The notes under the pieces were generated by a model that saw nothing but the letters and a program-made list of their open reading frames with translations, was not told where the DNA came from and ran no database searches. A program made the position numbers and the translations under genes. From Terana coerulea (taxonomy: Eukaryota > Basidiomycota > Agaricomycetes > Polyporales > Phanerochaetaceae), in NCBI GenBank assembly GCA_024811115.1, contig JAKOGH010000890.1:1-64000 (forward strand): a stretch of DNA of 64,000 bases, read 5' to 3'. Each line of letters starts with the position of its first letter. Position 1 is the stretch's first letter. Shown piece after piece: positions 24,366-35,774 of this stretch.

Positions 24366-27300
24366 ATGCCGACCACACCTGCCCCCAGCCCGTCTTCTCC
24401 GAAACCTGTATCCAACCGTCAAGACGCCGATGCGCTGCATTCCACCGCCACGGTCCACACGGGACAGACTGCTGCTGAGACACCACCCACTCCGGAGGTC
24501 CAAGTGAACGGAAAGCCTGCGAACGCCGAGTCTAGCGTCCCACATGCGCGGCCAAAGTCCTCACAGAGCAGCGCTCTGCCTTCAGCAGACGGTTCAGGAT
24601 GGGGTGCCAACTTTTGGGTGACGCTGACAGATCCCGCTGTGCGTGCTTTGTGGCTATAATCAAGCTTTGTGCTGATATTGTCCTAGACGGGTGTATCGTT
24701 CTTTGCATGCCCTGCAACTGGCGAGGTCAGCTGGGACCCTCCAGTAGGCAACTTTCTGTGAGTGTATTTTCTTTAACCACGTGGTCTATCTTGACGTCCT
24801 GTAGGCTACCGCCCAGCGATGAAGGTGAATGGTGGGAGATGGTGGATGAGACAAGTGGGCTGCCGTACTACTATCAGACGAAGACGGGAGACACGGTTTG
24901 GGAGAGGCCCCAGTACGCTTTCGTGATACCGCTCAGGGTATTGCAGGTGCGTATCTCCGCCACTACTCCGCCTTCTTCACTCACAAGACATCTAGAACAC
25001 GGCACTCAGCCGTAGGTTGTCCTTGACCAATCGAAACTCCAAGTCTCTCTCTGATTCCCTGACGAAGACGACCAGCGGAGCGGACAAACCGTCGTATCGA
25101 AGATCCCGCTCGTTTGCGTTTGACAGAGACGCAAGCCGAAACTCAGGCTTCCACGCCGAAGCCGACGTACGCCCACGTACGCGTTCTCACTCCTCGCAAC
25201 ATCCGAATCCCGCGGCCTCTCCCAGTCCTTCCCCTAGTCCCAGTCCCAGTACATCGAGGGCATCGCGGCAGAATGTGCGGCGGCCAACCTCGAACGACAA
25301 ATTCGCCCAGTTCAGTCAAGTTTCACCCTTGTCGTATGAACGCGGTCATCCACTTGCCCCCATACCTGGCTCTCCCTATGCGACAGATGCTTCACCTCCG
25401 CCCAGCCCTTCCACCAAACGCCGACCTCCTCAGGCTTCAGGCTATTTCATGACAGAGAAGGTTGAAAGCAAGGACAAAGGCAAGGCTACAGCTCGAAACA
25501 ACGTCCCGCAGGGGTCCCCTAAACGACAACCCACTGCCCCTGAGAATGGTGTTGTTCGTTCGCGTTCGGTCATGTCGACCAGGTCCGACCAATTCGTCTC
25601 GTATAGAGCGCCAGAGCCACAGAGCCTAAACGCTGCGTTGGAGAAAATCGCATTGGCAAACTCTCAATCATCCGCTGCATCAGCGCAGTCGCGCCACGAA
25701 CTGCCTCCGTCGAACGACGCACCCCGACGTCAGCTCACTGCGCCGGAGGAGCGTGGGGCCCGGCAGTCGGTTTCCTTGGGTCGCGCCTCAGGTCAGGGCT
25801 ATGCTGGATATCCACGGCCGCGCGTGAGCACAGACCCTGTTACAACACTGATGCATGGTAAAGCGCACCCCAGCGGCGTCGCTACCGCTCCTAACTCCCC
25901 CACCAAGAACAAGGAGAACGCTATAGAACTACGTCCCCCTTGTCCGCGCACCCCACTGGTCTTTCACAGTCGCATACAGCCAACGCACAAGGCATGGGGC
26001 GTCTTATAGGCAGGGAGATAAGCGCACCTGTTTTCGACCTGGAAGCAACGAGAAATATGAGTCCCGTGAAGATGCGTCGTGCAGGGAAGCCCATACTTAT
26101 CGAGCGGCCGAGTCAGGACCCGTCTCCGCTCGGCAGACCGTCCTTGCACAATCAGAACGGGACCGGTCCTCTGGACGAGGAGCTGGGCATCTTCTTTTCT
26201 AAACCTCGGAGAACTTCTCTGAACACTGGGTGCGCGGCTACGTTGAGTATATGCGTACTTGCTTGTTCATTCGCGTTGCAGAACTTACCCCGTCTTGCCT
26301 GACGACCTCGCTTCAGACATCCAGCAATTCTCTGAATCCCACTTCGCGAAGCAGTACTTCTCGACGCACCGCACTGGGTTCATATTTCGGCGGACGGTCC
26401 CGGTAGAGCAGATGATGACATGGCAGAAGGTACGTCGCCAGCTTTCTGGCTACGGCAAACCCTCATATAATTCCGCAGTCGCCCCTCAGTGGACCTTTGT
26501 TACTCCTCACAAACAAAGCTCTTCATAAGGAAGCACTCAAGACATTTAAGACGATTCAAAAGATTATGGGCGACCGCGACTCACCGGCTCGCAATGGGTC
26601 TTCGACATCCTTGGTCAACAATAACGCTTTGTTGGAAGAAGAGCGGTGTCTGCTGGGTGAAGGGATTTCTCATGGGGAGCTTCGAGATGAGATATATTGT
26701 CAAGTCATGAAGCAGCTGACAGGGAACTCTAACCCGTACGTTCATTAAACCCTTTGCTGCGTAGGTAACTTATGCCGCCCCCTTTCAAATTAGGGAGAGC
26801 GTTTTTAGAGGCTGGCAACTCCTCTGTGTCCTTTTGGTTACATTCCCGCCATCGAAGAACTTCGAGTCGTCCCTTCGTTCTTTCATCAACCAGGCTACCC
26901 ATCAACCTGAAGGCCGGGTTGACATCATGGCGAAATATTGTGTCCGCAGGCTGGAGTACGTGTCACAGAAGGGTCCTCGGGGAAAGCCACCGACGTTGGC
27001 GGAGATTGAGACAGCATCAGTCAGCCCTTTCCTTCTACTGAGAGAACAGCAGTACTAATCATTATACTAGGATGCCGCCTTTCACCCGTCTATCTTCGGC
27101 GAATCGCTCGATGGGGTGTTCCGCCTGCAAGAACGAAACTACCCTGAGCAGAAGGTTCCCATCATCCTTCCATTCCTCTCAGATGGTATCCTTGCATTGA
27201 ACGGCACCAAGGCCGAGGGCATTTTCCGTGTGCCCGGGGACGGCGACCTCGTTTCCGAACTGAAGCTCCGCATCGACAAGGGGTACTACAATCTTGACGG

Positions 27301-27840
27301 GTTCGACGACCCACACGTTCTCGCGTCGTTGCTGAAGCTGTGGCTGCGCGAGCTGGCCGACCCTCTGGTGCCGGATGAGATGTACAACGACTGCATCTCT
27401 CAGTCGAGCGACCCACAGGCATGTGTACGCATCGTACATCGGCTTCCGACCATCAATCGGCGGGTGGTGCTGTTCGTTGTGAGCTTCCTGCAGCTCTTCC
27501 TCGAGGAGAAGGTACAGGTCGTCACGAAGATGACAGCGCCGAATCTTGCGCTCGTCATGGCACCCAATCTATTGAGGTGCAACTCCGATTCGATGGCCGT
27601 CGTCTTTACCAACGCCCAGTGAGTGTGTTCCTGGCAGTGAACTAGGATCGCAACTGATGGATGAATAACAGATACGAGCAAGCCTTCGTCCACCACCTGC
27701 TCCTTCATCTAAAGTGCGATGGGGTCGACAAAGACTTTGTTCCCTCGCATGGCCGTGGGACTATTCCATCTCCCTTACCACCCGCGACTCAGCAACAGAA
27801 GTCGAGGCGGAGTACAGCACGGCATCGTGCGGACTCCTAG
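24366..27840 (+). CDS. RhoGAP with tandem WW and MyTH4 domains (ARHGAP39/Vilse-like)
   Basis: Rho-family GTPase-activating protein, about 1,020 residues in nine exons: 24366-24638, 24687-24757, 24805-24945, 24996-26229, 26282-26429, 26479-26735, 26794-27019, 27071-27618 and 27672-27840. WW1 is at about 80-118 (GANFWVTLTDP..., EVSWDPP) and WW2 at about 120-150 (EWWEMVDETSG, DTVWERPQ). A long Ser/Pro-rich disordered stretch follows. The MyTH4 domain is at about 600-780 (ISHGELRDEIYCQVMKQL, RGWQLLCVLLVTFPPSK). The RhoGAP domain is at about 790-990 with the arginine finger in GIFRVPG (about residue 836), LLKLWLRELADPLVP and APNLALVMAPNLLR. This is the architecture of animal ARHGAP39/Vilse, which links cytoskeletal cues to Rac/Cdc42. 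A one-base frame change between about 25893 and 25922 breaks exon 4, where there is no room for an intron. Everything downstream is well preserved, so sequence error is likely. Confidence 0.88.
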
Positions 27841-28334
27841 TGTAGTCCTTCACTCTTCCCATCTCGGTTAAGTCAGCTGGAACTGCTTGATATCCTATTT
27901 AGTATCGCCATATTCACCCGACTCTCGATACCTACACTTACTGTTACCCGTTCGCATCACTCTCGCATTCGGAGCCTAATCTGCACTTGGTTATAGCCCT
28001 ATTCTTGTATCATAACACACCTGTTGTTCGTCATTAGGGGAGGTACTTAAAAACAAACAGAACGCTAATATCCGCACCGCTTTTTACGCCGGATCTGTTC
28101 ATACCCGCCCTATTCGGGGCACCGTACAGGCCGAAACGGAGCGCCGGCCACCGCCCCCGCGGCCGCTCAGATCGCTATCTCGGCTAGTTCGCGTCATCCC
28201 GGCGGCGGCACCGGCTTAGTCAGCAGGCAGAAGTCTGTATTCGGGTCCAGCGCAGCGCCACAAAGTTCTTTGTTCCCTCTCACTCACTCGCTCACACACG
28301 CACATCTTCCACACTGGCGACCTTCAGGAGCACT
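27841..28334. other. Intergenic
   Basis: 3' region of the RhoGAP gene and promoter of the F-box gene. It includes a GC-rich patch (GGCCACCGCCCCCGCGGCCGC near 28145-28165) and a CTCACTCACTCGCTCACACACGCACA repeat just before the next start (28277-28305). Confidence 0.4.
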
Positions 28335-30069
28335 ATGCATCGCTGCCTTCACATTGCTGAACTTCAGAGTCACATATTCGAGCTCTGCGCTACCGACGGT
28401 CTTGCTTCGTTGGCGGCTCTTGCACGCACTTGCAGGGTTTTCCAGGAGCAGGCGCTGGAAATATTGTGGCGGGATTTGGACGACCCTTCGCCTCTCATCA
28501 AGTGCTTACCTTCAGAGCTCTGGAGGGAGGAAAAGACAACCAATGCAGAAGGCGAAGTGACCGCAGTGTGGATGGTACAACTGTTTTACACGTGATGAAA
28601 GGCTTCGTTCTGAACTTCGTCACCAATAGGAACTCGTAAATCTGTCGCCTACGAAAGACCAGTGGCGGAGGATCCATACCCATGCACATCGCGTTCAGAA
28701 GCTGACGTTCTGCAATCAGCGTTACAACGATGCTGGTGTCCCATACCAAATAGCGTGGCCAACGCTGGCTGCCTTCGCCAGATACGTTCGTCGTCGCCCG
28801 GCAGGAGCGCCAGTAGGAGCGTTGCTGCGCAATCTCCGCATACTGCATGTCGATTACTACGACCGTCGCAAATTCCTTGTCACCGAATGCCTTCCCTACC
28901 TTCCGGGCACCGCTCTACAGGAACTTCATCTGCACTGCGACGTCGACGTCGAAAGCGAGTATGGTTCTCCAAGCGGTCCCCAATCCAACGACTTGCTGGA
29001 CCTGTCTAGAATCATGCCATTATTCGCGACCACTTCACTCAACCTGCAGCACCTATCTATCAGAGACTCCAGAGAGAACTCGAATCACGAGCCCTGCCAC
29101 GGTATATCTGCTCTCCTGGGCAAGCTTAACCATCTCCGTCATTTTTCAAGCTCCTTATCACTCGAAAAGGACGACCTCGTGCATCTGTCTGCTATGCCTC
29201 GTTTGCACCATCTCGCTGTGACGTTGCACATGGGTGTAGAGGAAGCCCCGGCTCTCCCGACTGTTTCGACGGAACCGTCCGCACATATCCCCTTTCACCT
29301 ACTGGAAGCGCTTATGCTTGACGCCAAACATCTGGAGCTTGCGACAGGCTGCGTCAAAGCACTCGACCCTCACCGCCTGAAACGACTGCGGCTATCAGCA
29401 CATATCTTTTACGACGAAGGCTCTATCGAGAGATTCTTTAATGCCGCAGCCAAACAAATATGCCTCCAGGAACTCACTGTCACTGTCAGAAACCCAAATA
29501 CACGAACTCTGTTTGGAGCCCCTGCGGTAAACGGAGATTGCATCATTAACACTCGCAGCATCTCGCCTTTGTTTGCTCTCGGACACATCCGCATATTCAG
29601 CTTGGATGCCCTCGACACTGCTCGCTTCGAGACGGATTTAGATGACGCGGCAGTGATCGCAATGGCGACGGCCTGGCCACAGCTCAGGTCGCTTACTGTA
29701 GTTCAGGGCTCTGACTCGCCAAGGCATGGACTTCCACCACTCCCTCTTGCGCGTACAACCATGGGCTCGCTCGTGGCCCTCCATGATCATTGTCCCCATC
29801 TCGCGGGGCTTTCCATTAGCCTCGACACAAGCAGCTTCGATATGAGCGTCTTGAAGGCTGCAATTCGAAACGGCCACACCGGCACGGCGTTGCGGAAGCT
29901 GAACATCGGCTCGCGCAGCTCGCCCGTGAGCAATCACTCCGTAGCCGCACAGGTCCTTCGCCGACTGTTTCCGAACCTTCGCACTGTGCACGACGGGAGC
30001 AACGTGTCTTGGCGGCAGCCACGCTCGGACTGGCAGGAGGTCGCTGCCGAGCTGCGTAGGTTGGCGTAG
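28335..30069 (+). CDS. F-box protein with C-terminal leucine-rich/solenoid region
   Basis: Two exons (28335-28556 and 28630-30069; 73-nt intron) give 553 residues. The N-terminus holds an F-box-like motif, AELQSHIFELC... followed by LARTCRVFQEQALEILWRDL, which in this family docks onto Skp1 of an SCF ubiquitin ligase. The rest is a Leu-spaced solenoid typical of Agaricomycete F-box proteins (RNLRILHVDYYD, LQHLSIRD, LRHFSSSLSLEKDDLVHL, LQELTVTV). It ends with WQEVAAELRRLA. Very many such genes occur per genome in this class, and their substrates are unknown. It is unrelated to the two F-box genes at 35775-40005. Confidence 0.75.
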
Positions 30070-30403
30070 TCCTGGGTTGCCAAGCCGAACGTTACTCACA
30101 AGGTCAGTCCAAGTCCGATCAAGCTGTACGACCACATGGCCAGTCACGAACTCTTCTGTATTACCTGGACTTTCGCAGCCATACGGAATTTTAGCTTGTC
30201 TAGACGCCCCACTGCATACTCTCACAGCATACTATCTTCCAGGGCGCAAACGTTCGCGGCTTCTTCGTGGGATGGTTCCACTTCTTGTCCTGTGACCTTT
30301 GTATCCATTTTCTGCCTGGCGCCGACTCCTCCGTTATCACTCCAGTACGTACGATTGCTGCTCGTAATAGACTGACTTCCCCCATACCTTCCGTACCACC
30401 TTC

Positions 30404-32607
30404 ATGATGGACAGTTCGTCTTCCGGCACTGTTCTCTGGGTGACCGCGGCAATTGTTCTTTCTATTCCTTTGTTCGTTCGTTACCTCACTGCCAGACGTG
30501 TTACACTTCCTCCAGGACCCAAGGGATGGCCTATCGTCGGCAGTGCATTCCAGCTTCCCAAGAAGTATGAGTGGCTGACCTTCCAGAAGTGGTCTCACCA
30601 ATATGGTGCGCGGTCTTACACTTCGGACGACATTTCCCTGACTTTCACGGCCATCAATAATCTGCAGACTCGGGAGTCCTGCACTACTCGTCGTGGGGTC
30701 ACTCTCACATTATCATCAACTCGGCGGCGGCTGCAACAGACCTATTGGAGAAGCGATCAGCCCTCTATTCGGATCGGTTTGTTCCACCTCTAGTTGCCTA
30801 GAAGTACACTGAACATTTATCGCCGCTAGACCACGTATGCCGATGCTCAATGAGCTGTGAGTACCCAAATTCTTCCATCGAATGGTGCTAGCTAACCTTT
30901 GCATGCAGCGTTGGTTTTGACTGGGATTTCTCTTTCATGCCCTACAATAACGAATGGCGTGACATCCGGAAAGCCTTCCTGCAGCACTTCCGCCCTGGCG
31001 CAGTGGGAGCAATATCGAGATATCGAGATCACTCGCACTCAACAACTTTTGCATGACCTCATAAACAACCCTACGGACTTCATGTCTCTCTCCCGGCTGT
31101 GAGTGCTGCATATGCCATCCCTACGGAAGTCTGCCAGCTCACATTTATTCGCTGTAGATGGGCCGTGAGGGTCATCATGAATATAACCTACGGCTTCGAC
31201 ATCAAGGGATTCGACGACATCTATGTTCGAACGGCGGAGATTGGCCTGATAGGCCTGAACATGACGGCCATTATGGGGACGTATTTGGTCGATATGATTC
31301 CAGCTTGTACGTTCCAGTTCAGTCTGTTGAGCTCGACTGACAGTTTGTGTTAGTGAAATACGTTCCTGAATGGTTTCCGGGTGCTTCGTTCCAGCGAGAA
31401 GCTCGGGAGTGGCGTCATGCTTCGCAAACGATGGTCGAGAACCCTGCGCAAGAAGTGCGGAAAGCAATGGTGCGCCGCAGCTTTCGTTCTCTATGTTCGG
31501 AACTGAGAGTAGTATGTCTTGCCTGTAGACAAGTGGGACTGTTGACCAGTCCATGCTTTCCGATTTGCTGGAGAAGCTTGCTGAAGGCGACTATTACGGA
31601 GAGAAAGTCGCTACATGGGCTGCGGCCGCCGCCTATGAAGGTAAAGTACACGATTGTTTGAAACGGATTTTCGGCTCTGACAAAGGGGCGTTGAGACAGC
31701 TGGTGCCGAAACGGTGACTGTTCCTTGGAGGTTATCGCAATCCATTCATACTCACTCTCATTTCTTAGCTCTTTGCCGCTCTGCTGACGCTTATCCTTGC
31801 GATGGTGAAGAATCCCGACGTTCAACACCGTGTGCATGAGGAGCTCGACAGAGTCGTGGGTAAAAACCGCATGCCGGGGTTCGAGGACAAGGAGGCAATG
31901 CCTTACCTGTCAGCTGTATGCAAGGAGGTATGTGGATACTCCCTAGCCTTGAACATAACCAGATACTGATCATACTCAGGTGAGCAGATGGGCGCCGTCA
32001 GCGCCATTGTGTACGTATTCCCTCGCTTCGGCAATTATAAGCTCCCAACCCTCGTACAGCACTTATGCGTAGGGTGACTCAGGACGACACTTATCAAGGG
32101 TACCACATACCGGGTGGATCGACAGTCATAGTAAACCTTTGGTACGTCCACCAGAATTCCTTTTCGTGAATTACGTTGGTTGAACGGTTTCGAAGGGCAA
32201 TACTGCACGACGAGCAGGTATTTGCGAAACCAGAGAAGTTCATGCCAGAGCGGTTCCTCGACGAGGCTGGTGAATTGGATCCCTCCGCACCTGGAGCCAG
32301 CATTGCGTTCGGTTATGGCAGGAGGATATGTCCTGGTCAGCACATGGCGGAAGACGCTGTCTGGATCGTCGCTGCCCTACTCTTGTGGGTGTTTGACATC
32401 GAGAAGGCGGTTGACGAGGCAGGCAACATTATCGAACCCTCTGGAGAGTATATCTTTGGCCTTACGAGGTAAGCGTTGGTTTCCTCACAGAGGCGATTTC
32501 ATCTCTTACCCTCCTATCACAGTTATCCGAAGCCATTCCAATGCTCCTTCAAGCCCCGTTCCGAAGCTGTAGTTGCTGCGATACAAACTTTCAGTGCACG
32601 AGCCTAA
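30404..32607 (+). CDS. Cytochrome P450 monooxygenase, tandem copy 1 (one frameshift)
   Basis: Membrane-anchored microsomal P450. An N-terminal hydrophobic helix is followed by the hinge LPPGPKGWPIVG. Later landmarks are the I-helix AGAET carried on a 14-nt exon (31700-31713), the K-helix ExxR as KEVSRW, FMPERFLD, and the heme-thiolate loop FGYGRRICPGQH. The C-terminus is YPKPFQCSFKPR. About a dozen exons can be followed with GT-AG sites matching copy 2. The frame breaks once: HFRPGAV (one frame) must join EQYRDIEITRTQQLL (next frame) at a GGG run, 31005-31007, one G more than expected. Without that base the gene looks complete (about 500 residues). Substrate unknown. The style resembles the large Agaricomycete CYP5144/CYP620-like clans, but I cannot assign a family. 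Confidence 0.82.
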
Positions 32608-32929
32608 CACGTCCAGAATCTGAACACGTTCCCCCTCTGTATACGTATACGGAATCCAAGTATGCAATTCATTCTACTTATCAGTCAACAAGGCTCTGTG
32701 GCTGTATCTTGTTATTTAACGCTCCTCAGGGCTTGCAGAACAGTTCTCCATCGCCTTAGGGCGAGTCGAATAAGAGGACCCTGAAGCCTCCGTATGCGAC
32801 ATCTCACCTGACTAACCTTATCTTGCTAGCGCCGTCTTTACAGGGTTCCTCTTATCCACCACCTACCTAGTGTTGGGTTCCCCCGATCGCCCAGCTATGT
32901 GGGGAAGTCTAGGCTACAAAGACGACGGA

Positions 32930-35128
32930 ATGGCCGCTCTGTTCTTGGTAGCCTCGGCATGTATCGCTGCGACACTGCTTTTTCGCAGGGTCTGGTCTTC
33001 AAGATTGCCGCTCCCACCCGGGTCACGAGGTCTACCTATCCTTGGGAACATCTCTGGTCTACCGAAAGAACGCGAGTGGCTAACATACGAGGAATGGACG
33101 CGGAAGTACAGTGCGTTTATCTCGTTGAACCGGCCTGAATGTCCGGCGCGCTGACCGTCCCGCCACGCACTAGGCTCTGATATACTCTATTACAATACAT
33201 GGGGCAATTCGTTTGTTATCCTGAATTCTGCTCGAGTTGCGACAGAACTTCTTGAGCGTAGGTCATCGCTCTATGCCGATCGGTGAGTACTGATCAACGC
33301 TACTTCGGGTAAAACGTACTGAGCATTATCTACAGTCCCCATATGCCAATGTTGAATGATTTGTAAGGAGCCTGAGCCCAAGCTTGGTTCTGCGCCGCAC
33401 ACTGATTCATGTGAAACTTGTGAATAGATGCGGCTGGGGCTGGGATCTTGGGCTGATGGCGTACAACGACGCCTGGAAGCTCAGTCGAAGGATCTTCACT
33501 CAACATTTCCGACGGGACATGGCTCATCGATACCGTGTCGAGGAGACTCGTTGCGCTCGTGAGCTCCTCCGGGACATACTCCACGATGACATCAGGTTCT
33601 TCGACCACGTCCGGCTGTGAGTTTTGTTCTCCTCTTGATAATTAGCACGCCGAATTGATTCATTTCGTAGCATGTTTGGAAAACTGATCATGAGCGTTAC
33701 GTACGGCATAGACGTCCATTCGTGCGAGGACCCCTATATCACTATAGCCCAAAGGGCGCTCTACGCAATTACGGCGACCGGCAATGTGGGAACGTACCTT
33801 GTAGACTCTATTCCAATGTGTACAGTTCCTTTTTCTTCATGTCTCCGCTCGTTCAATGATGTTCTTCTGTCAGTAAAATACATCCCGGACTGGTTTCCAG
33901 GCGCGCAATTCAAACGAGATGCTCGAGAGTGGAGAAAGGACGCGGAGGCAATGGCTTGGAGGCCATACCATGCCGTGCAGGCTGCAATCGTGCGTCTTGC
34001 AATCTCGGACATGTGCGTCTAAGCACTCAACGTAACTTGCCATGCATTTCAGAGAGAAGGGACGGCAAAGCCCTCGGTCCTACGTACCATGTTCGAAGAG
34101 TTCGGGGAAACGCCGTCCAAGATGCATGAAAGCGCCATGATTACCGCAACTGGGACGGCGTATGAAGGTTGGTTAGTATGCATTATCTTGCACTACTCGC
34201 ACTTATTCTCGCTCAGCTGGCTCAGAAACGGTTGGCATTTGGGTGCTTGATGCGTCGACGCGCTAACGGCTCTCGGCAGACATGGTCTGCTGCGCTCACC
34301 CTGATCCTCGCGATGGTGTTATTTCCGGACATCCAACGCAAAGCGCAGGAAGAGCTGGATAGAGTGGTCGGGACGGAACGTTTTCCGGACTTCGAGGACC
34401 AGGCGTCACTGCCTTACATAGCGGCAATATGTAAGGAAGTGAGTCCCAGTCACCCACTATTTGTCCTGCCTTCAGCTGACGGGACGTCGTCGAGGTTCTT
34501 CGGTGGAGACCACCTTTGCCACTGGGTAAGCTCGATATAATTTCGTACAGTGTTGCTCGCTGAGTCTCCGATGTAAAAGCGGTCATGCACAGATTGACGC
34601 AAGACGATATCTTCGATGGGTATCGTATCCCGGGAGGATCTACTGTTGTTCTGAACTCGTGGTGGGTATAGCAATTATTTGGCTCCCACTCGTCCTGGAC
34701 TGACTTGGATAACTCAGGGCAATCCTTCACGACGGCAATACGTACCCCAACCCCGACCTTTTCTCGCCGGAGCGCTTTATGACCACCGACGGGGAACTGA
34801 ATGCCTCTGCTCCCGACGTAGTGGCTGCATTTGGGTACGGAAGACGGGCCTGTCCTGGAACGCATATGGCTCAGGATTCCGTCTGGATAACTGCAGCCTC
34901 CTTGGTCTGGGCGTTCCATATGAACAACGCTCTCGATGGCGATGGCGACTCCATTGATATTCCCGGTGACTACACATTCGGCGTCGTAAGGTGAGCACAC
35001 CACCGTGCTCTGCTCCGATGATGCCTCGGGCTTACAGGCTGTTCACCAGCTATCCAGCACCATTCAAGTGCTCTCTCAAACCGCGGAATGCTAGTATTCA
35101 GTTATTGATCTCGTCAATCCCAGAGTAG
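32930..35128 (+). CDS. Cytochrome P450 monooxygenase, tandem copy 2
   Basis: Close paralogue of the preceding gene with the same intron positions, 320 bp downstream on the same strand. I chose the ATG at 32930, which leads straight into the membrane anchor (AALFLVASACIAATLLF); an in-frame ATG at 32897 would add 11 residues. Landmarks are LPLPPGSRGLPILGN, the I-helix AGSETTW on a 14-nt exon (34217-34230), KEVLRWRPPLPL (ExxR), FSPERFMT, and the heme loop FGYGRRACPGTH. The end is YPAPFKCSLKPR with the stop at 35126-35128. Every exon joins in frame, so the gene appears functional. A tandem P450 pair is common in wood-decay fungi for detoxification or secondary metabolism. No biosynthetic core gene lies nearby. 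Confidence 0.87.
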
Positions 35129-35774
35129 AATAGGCATCTTGTTGAATAGAATAATCAGTGCATGGACCTTATGGCACATCGTCAGTGATGAGTAGAGTTG
35201 TCCCGTCAAGCTGCGCCCAAGGGCGGGAGAACTGAGAGCGAGAGCGGCACCGTACTACCATGTTCAAGATAGCATGGGTACTAGATGTAGTCACGAAAGC
35301 GACCTTCTGCATCATTTGTTCTTCATTTATTTCAGGGTATATGCTACATGTACTGGGGGATACACTCACACTGGTTCTCTTGTTACCCTTCATATACTCA
35401 GACCCGGCCTCTGCATCGGGCGCGACGCGCACTTTGGTTTGTAGCTCAGTTGGTGAGAGCGTGGCTACTTCGCTGAGGGCGTGGGTTCGATTCCTACCTG
35501 GTTGGGGTCCGCGTCGCGCCCATACTCATCTTTTGTTTCGAGTACGTAAAAGAATATATAGACGAACGTGCCTCATAATCCAAGCCTAGGAATGCACTGT
35601 GCACAGGCAGTTAGCTGCTGGTTGCATTTGCAGTCATGAACAGGCAGTACATGTTCTATGCATAACGAGATACATCATCGCAGCTTCCACAGAGGCGACA
35701 TCTAGATGGTATAAATCTGTGTTCTTGAAATACGCTACGCTTAGCAGATGACAGAATAATGTGGCACAAGGAAC
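35129..35774. other. Intergenic region containing the tRNA-like hairpin
   Basis: Apart from the element at 35418-35521 described separately, I see only A/T-rich 3' regions of the convergent P450 and F-box genes. Confidence 0.4.
35418..35521 (+). other. tRNA-like sequence enclosed in a perfect 12-bp inverted repeat
   Basis: GGGCGCGACGCG (35418-35429) and its exact complement CGCGTCGCGCCC (35510-35521) flank about 80 bases. These contain a canonical RNA polymerase III A box (TAGCTCAGTTGG, 35442-35453), a D stem GCTC/GAGC, a B box (GGTTCGATTCC, 35484-35494) and a T arm GTGGG-TTCGATT-CCTAC. The anticodon stem does not pair and the 7-bp acceptor stem is poor, so this is not a normal tRNA gene. 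It could be a tRNA pseudogene, the head of a tRNA-derived SINE, or a Pol III transcript capped by a GC-rich stem. There is no T run immediately after it; TTTTGTTT occurs at about 35531. Confidence 0.6.

Noticed and set aside
31670..31715. A second frameshift in P450 copy 1 at the GGGG run near 31684
   Set aside because: Using the later acceptor (GAGACAG) and a 14-nt exon restores the frame and matches the intron plan of copy 2, so no lesion is needed.
24366..35128. A secondary-metabolite cluster around the tandem P450s
   Set aside because: The neighbours are a RhoGAP, F-box proteins and a tRNA-like element. No synthase, terpene cyclase, NRPS or PKS gene is visible.
35442..35505. An ordinary functional tRNA gene
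   Set aside because: A and B boxes are present, but the anticodon stem does not pair and the acceptor stem is mostly mismatched or wobble.
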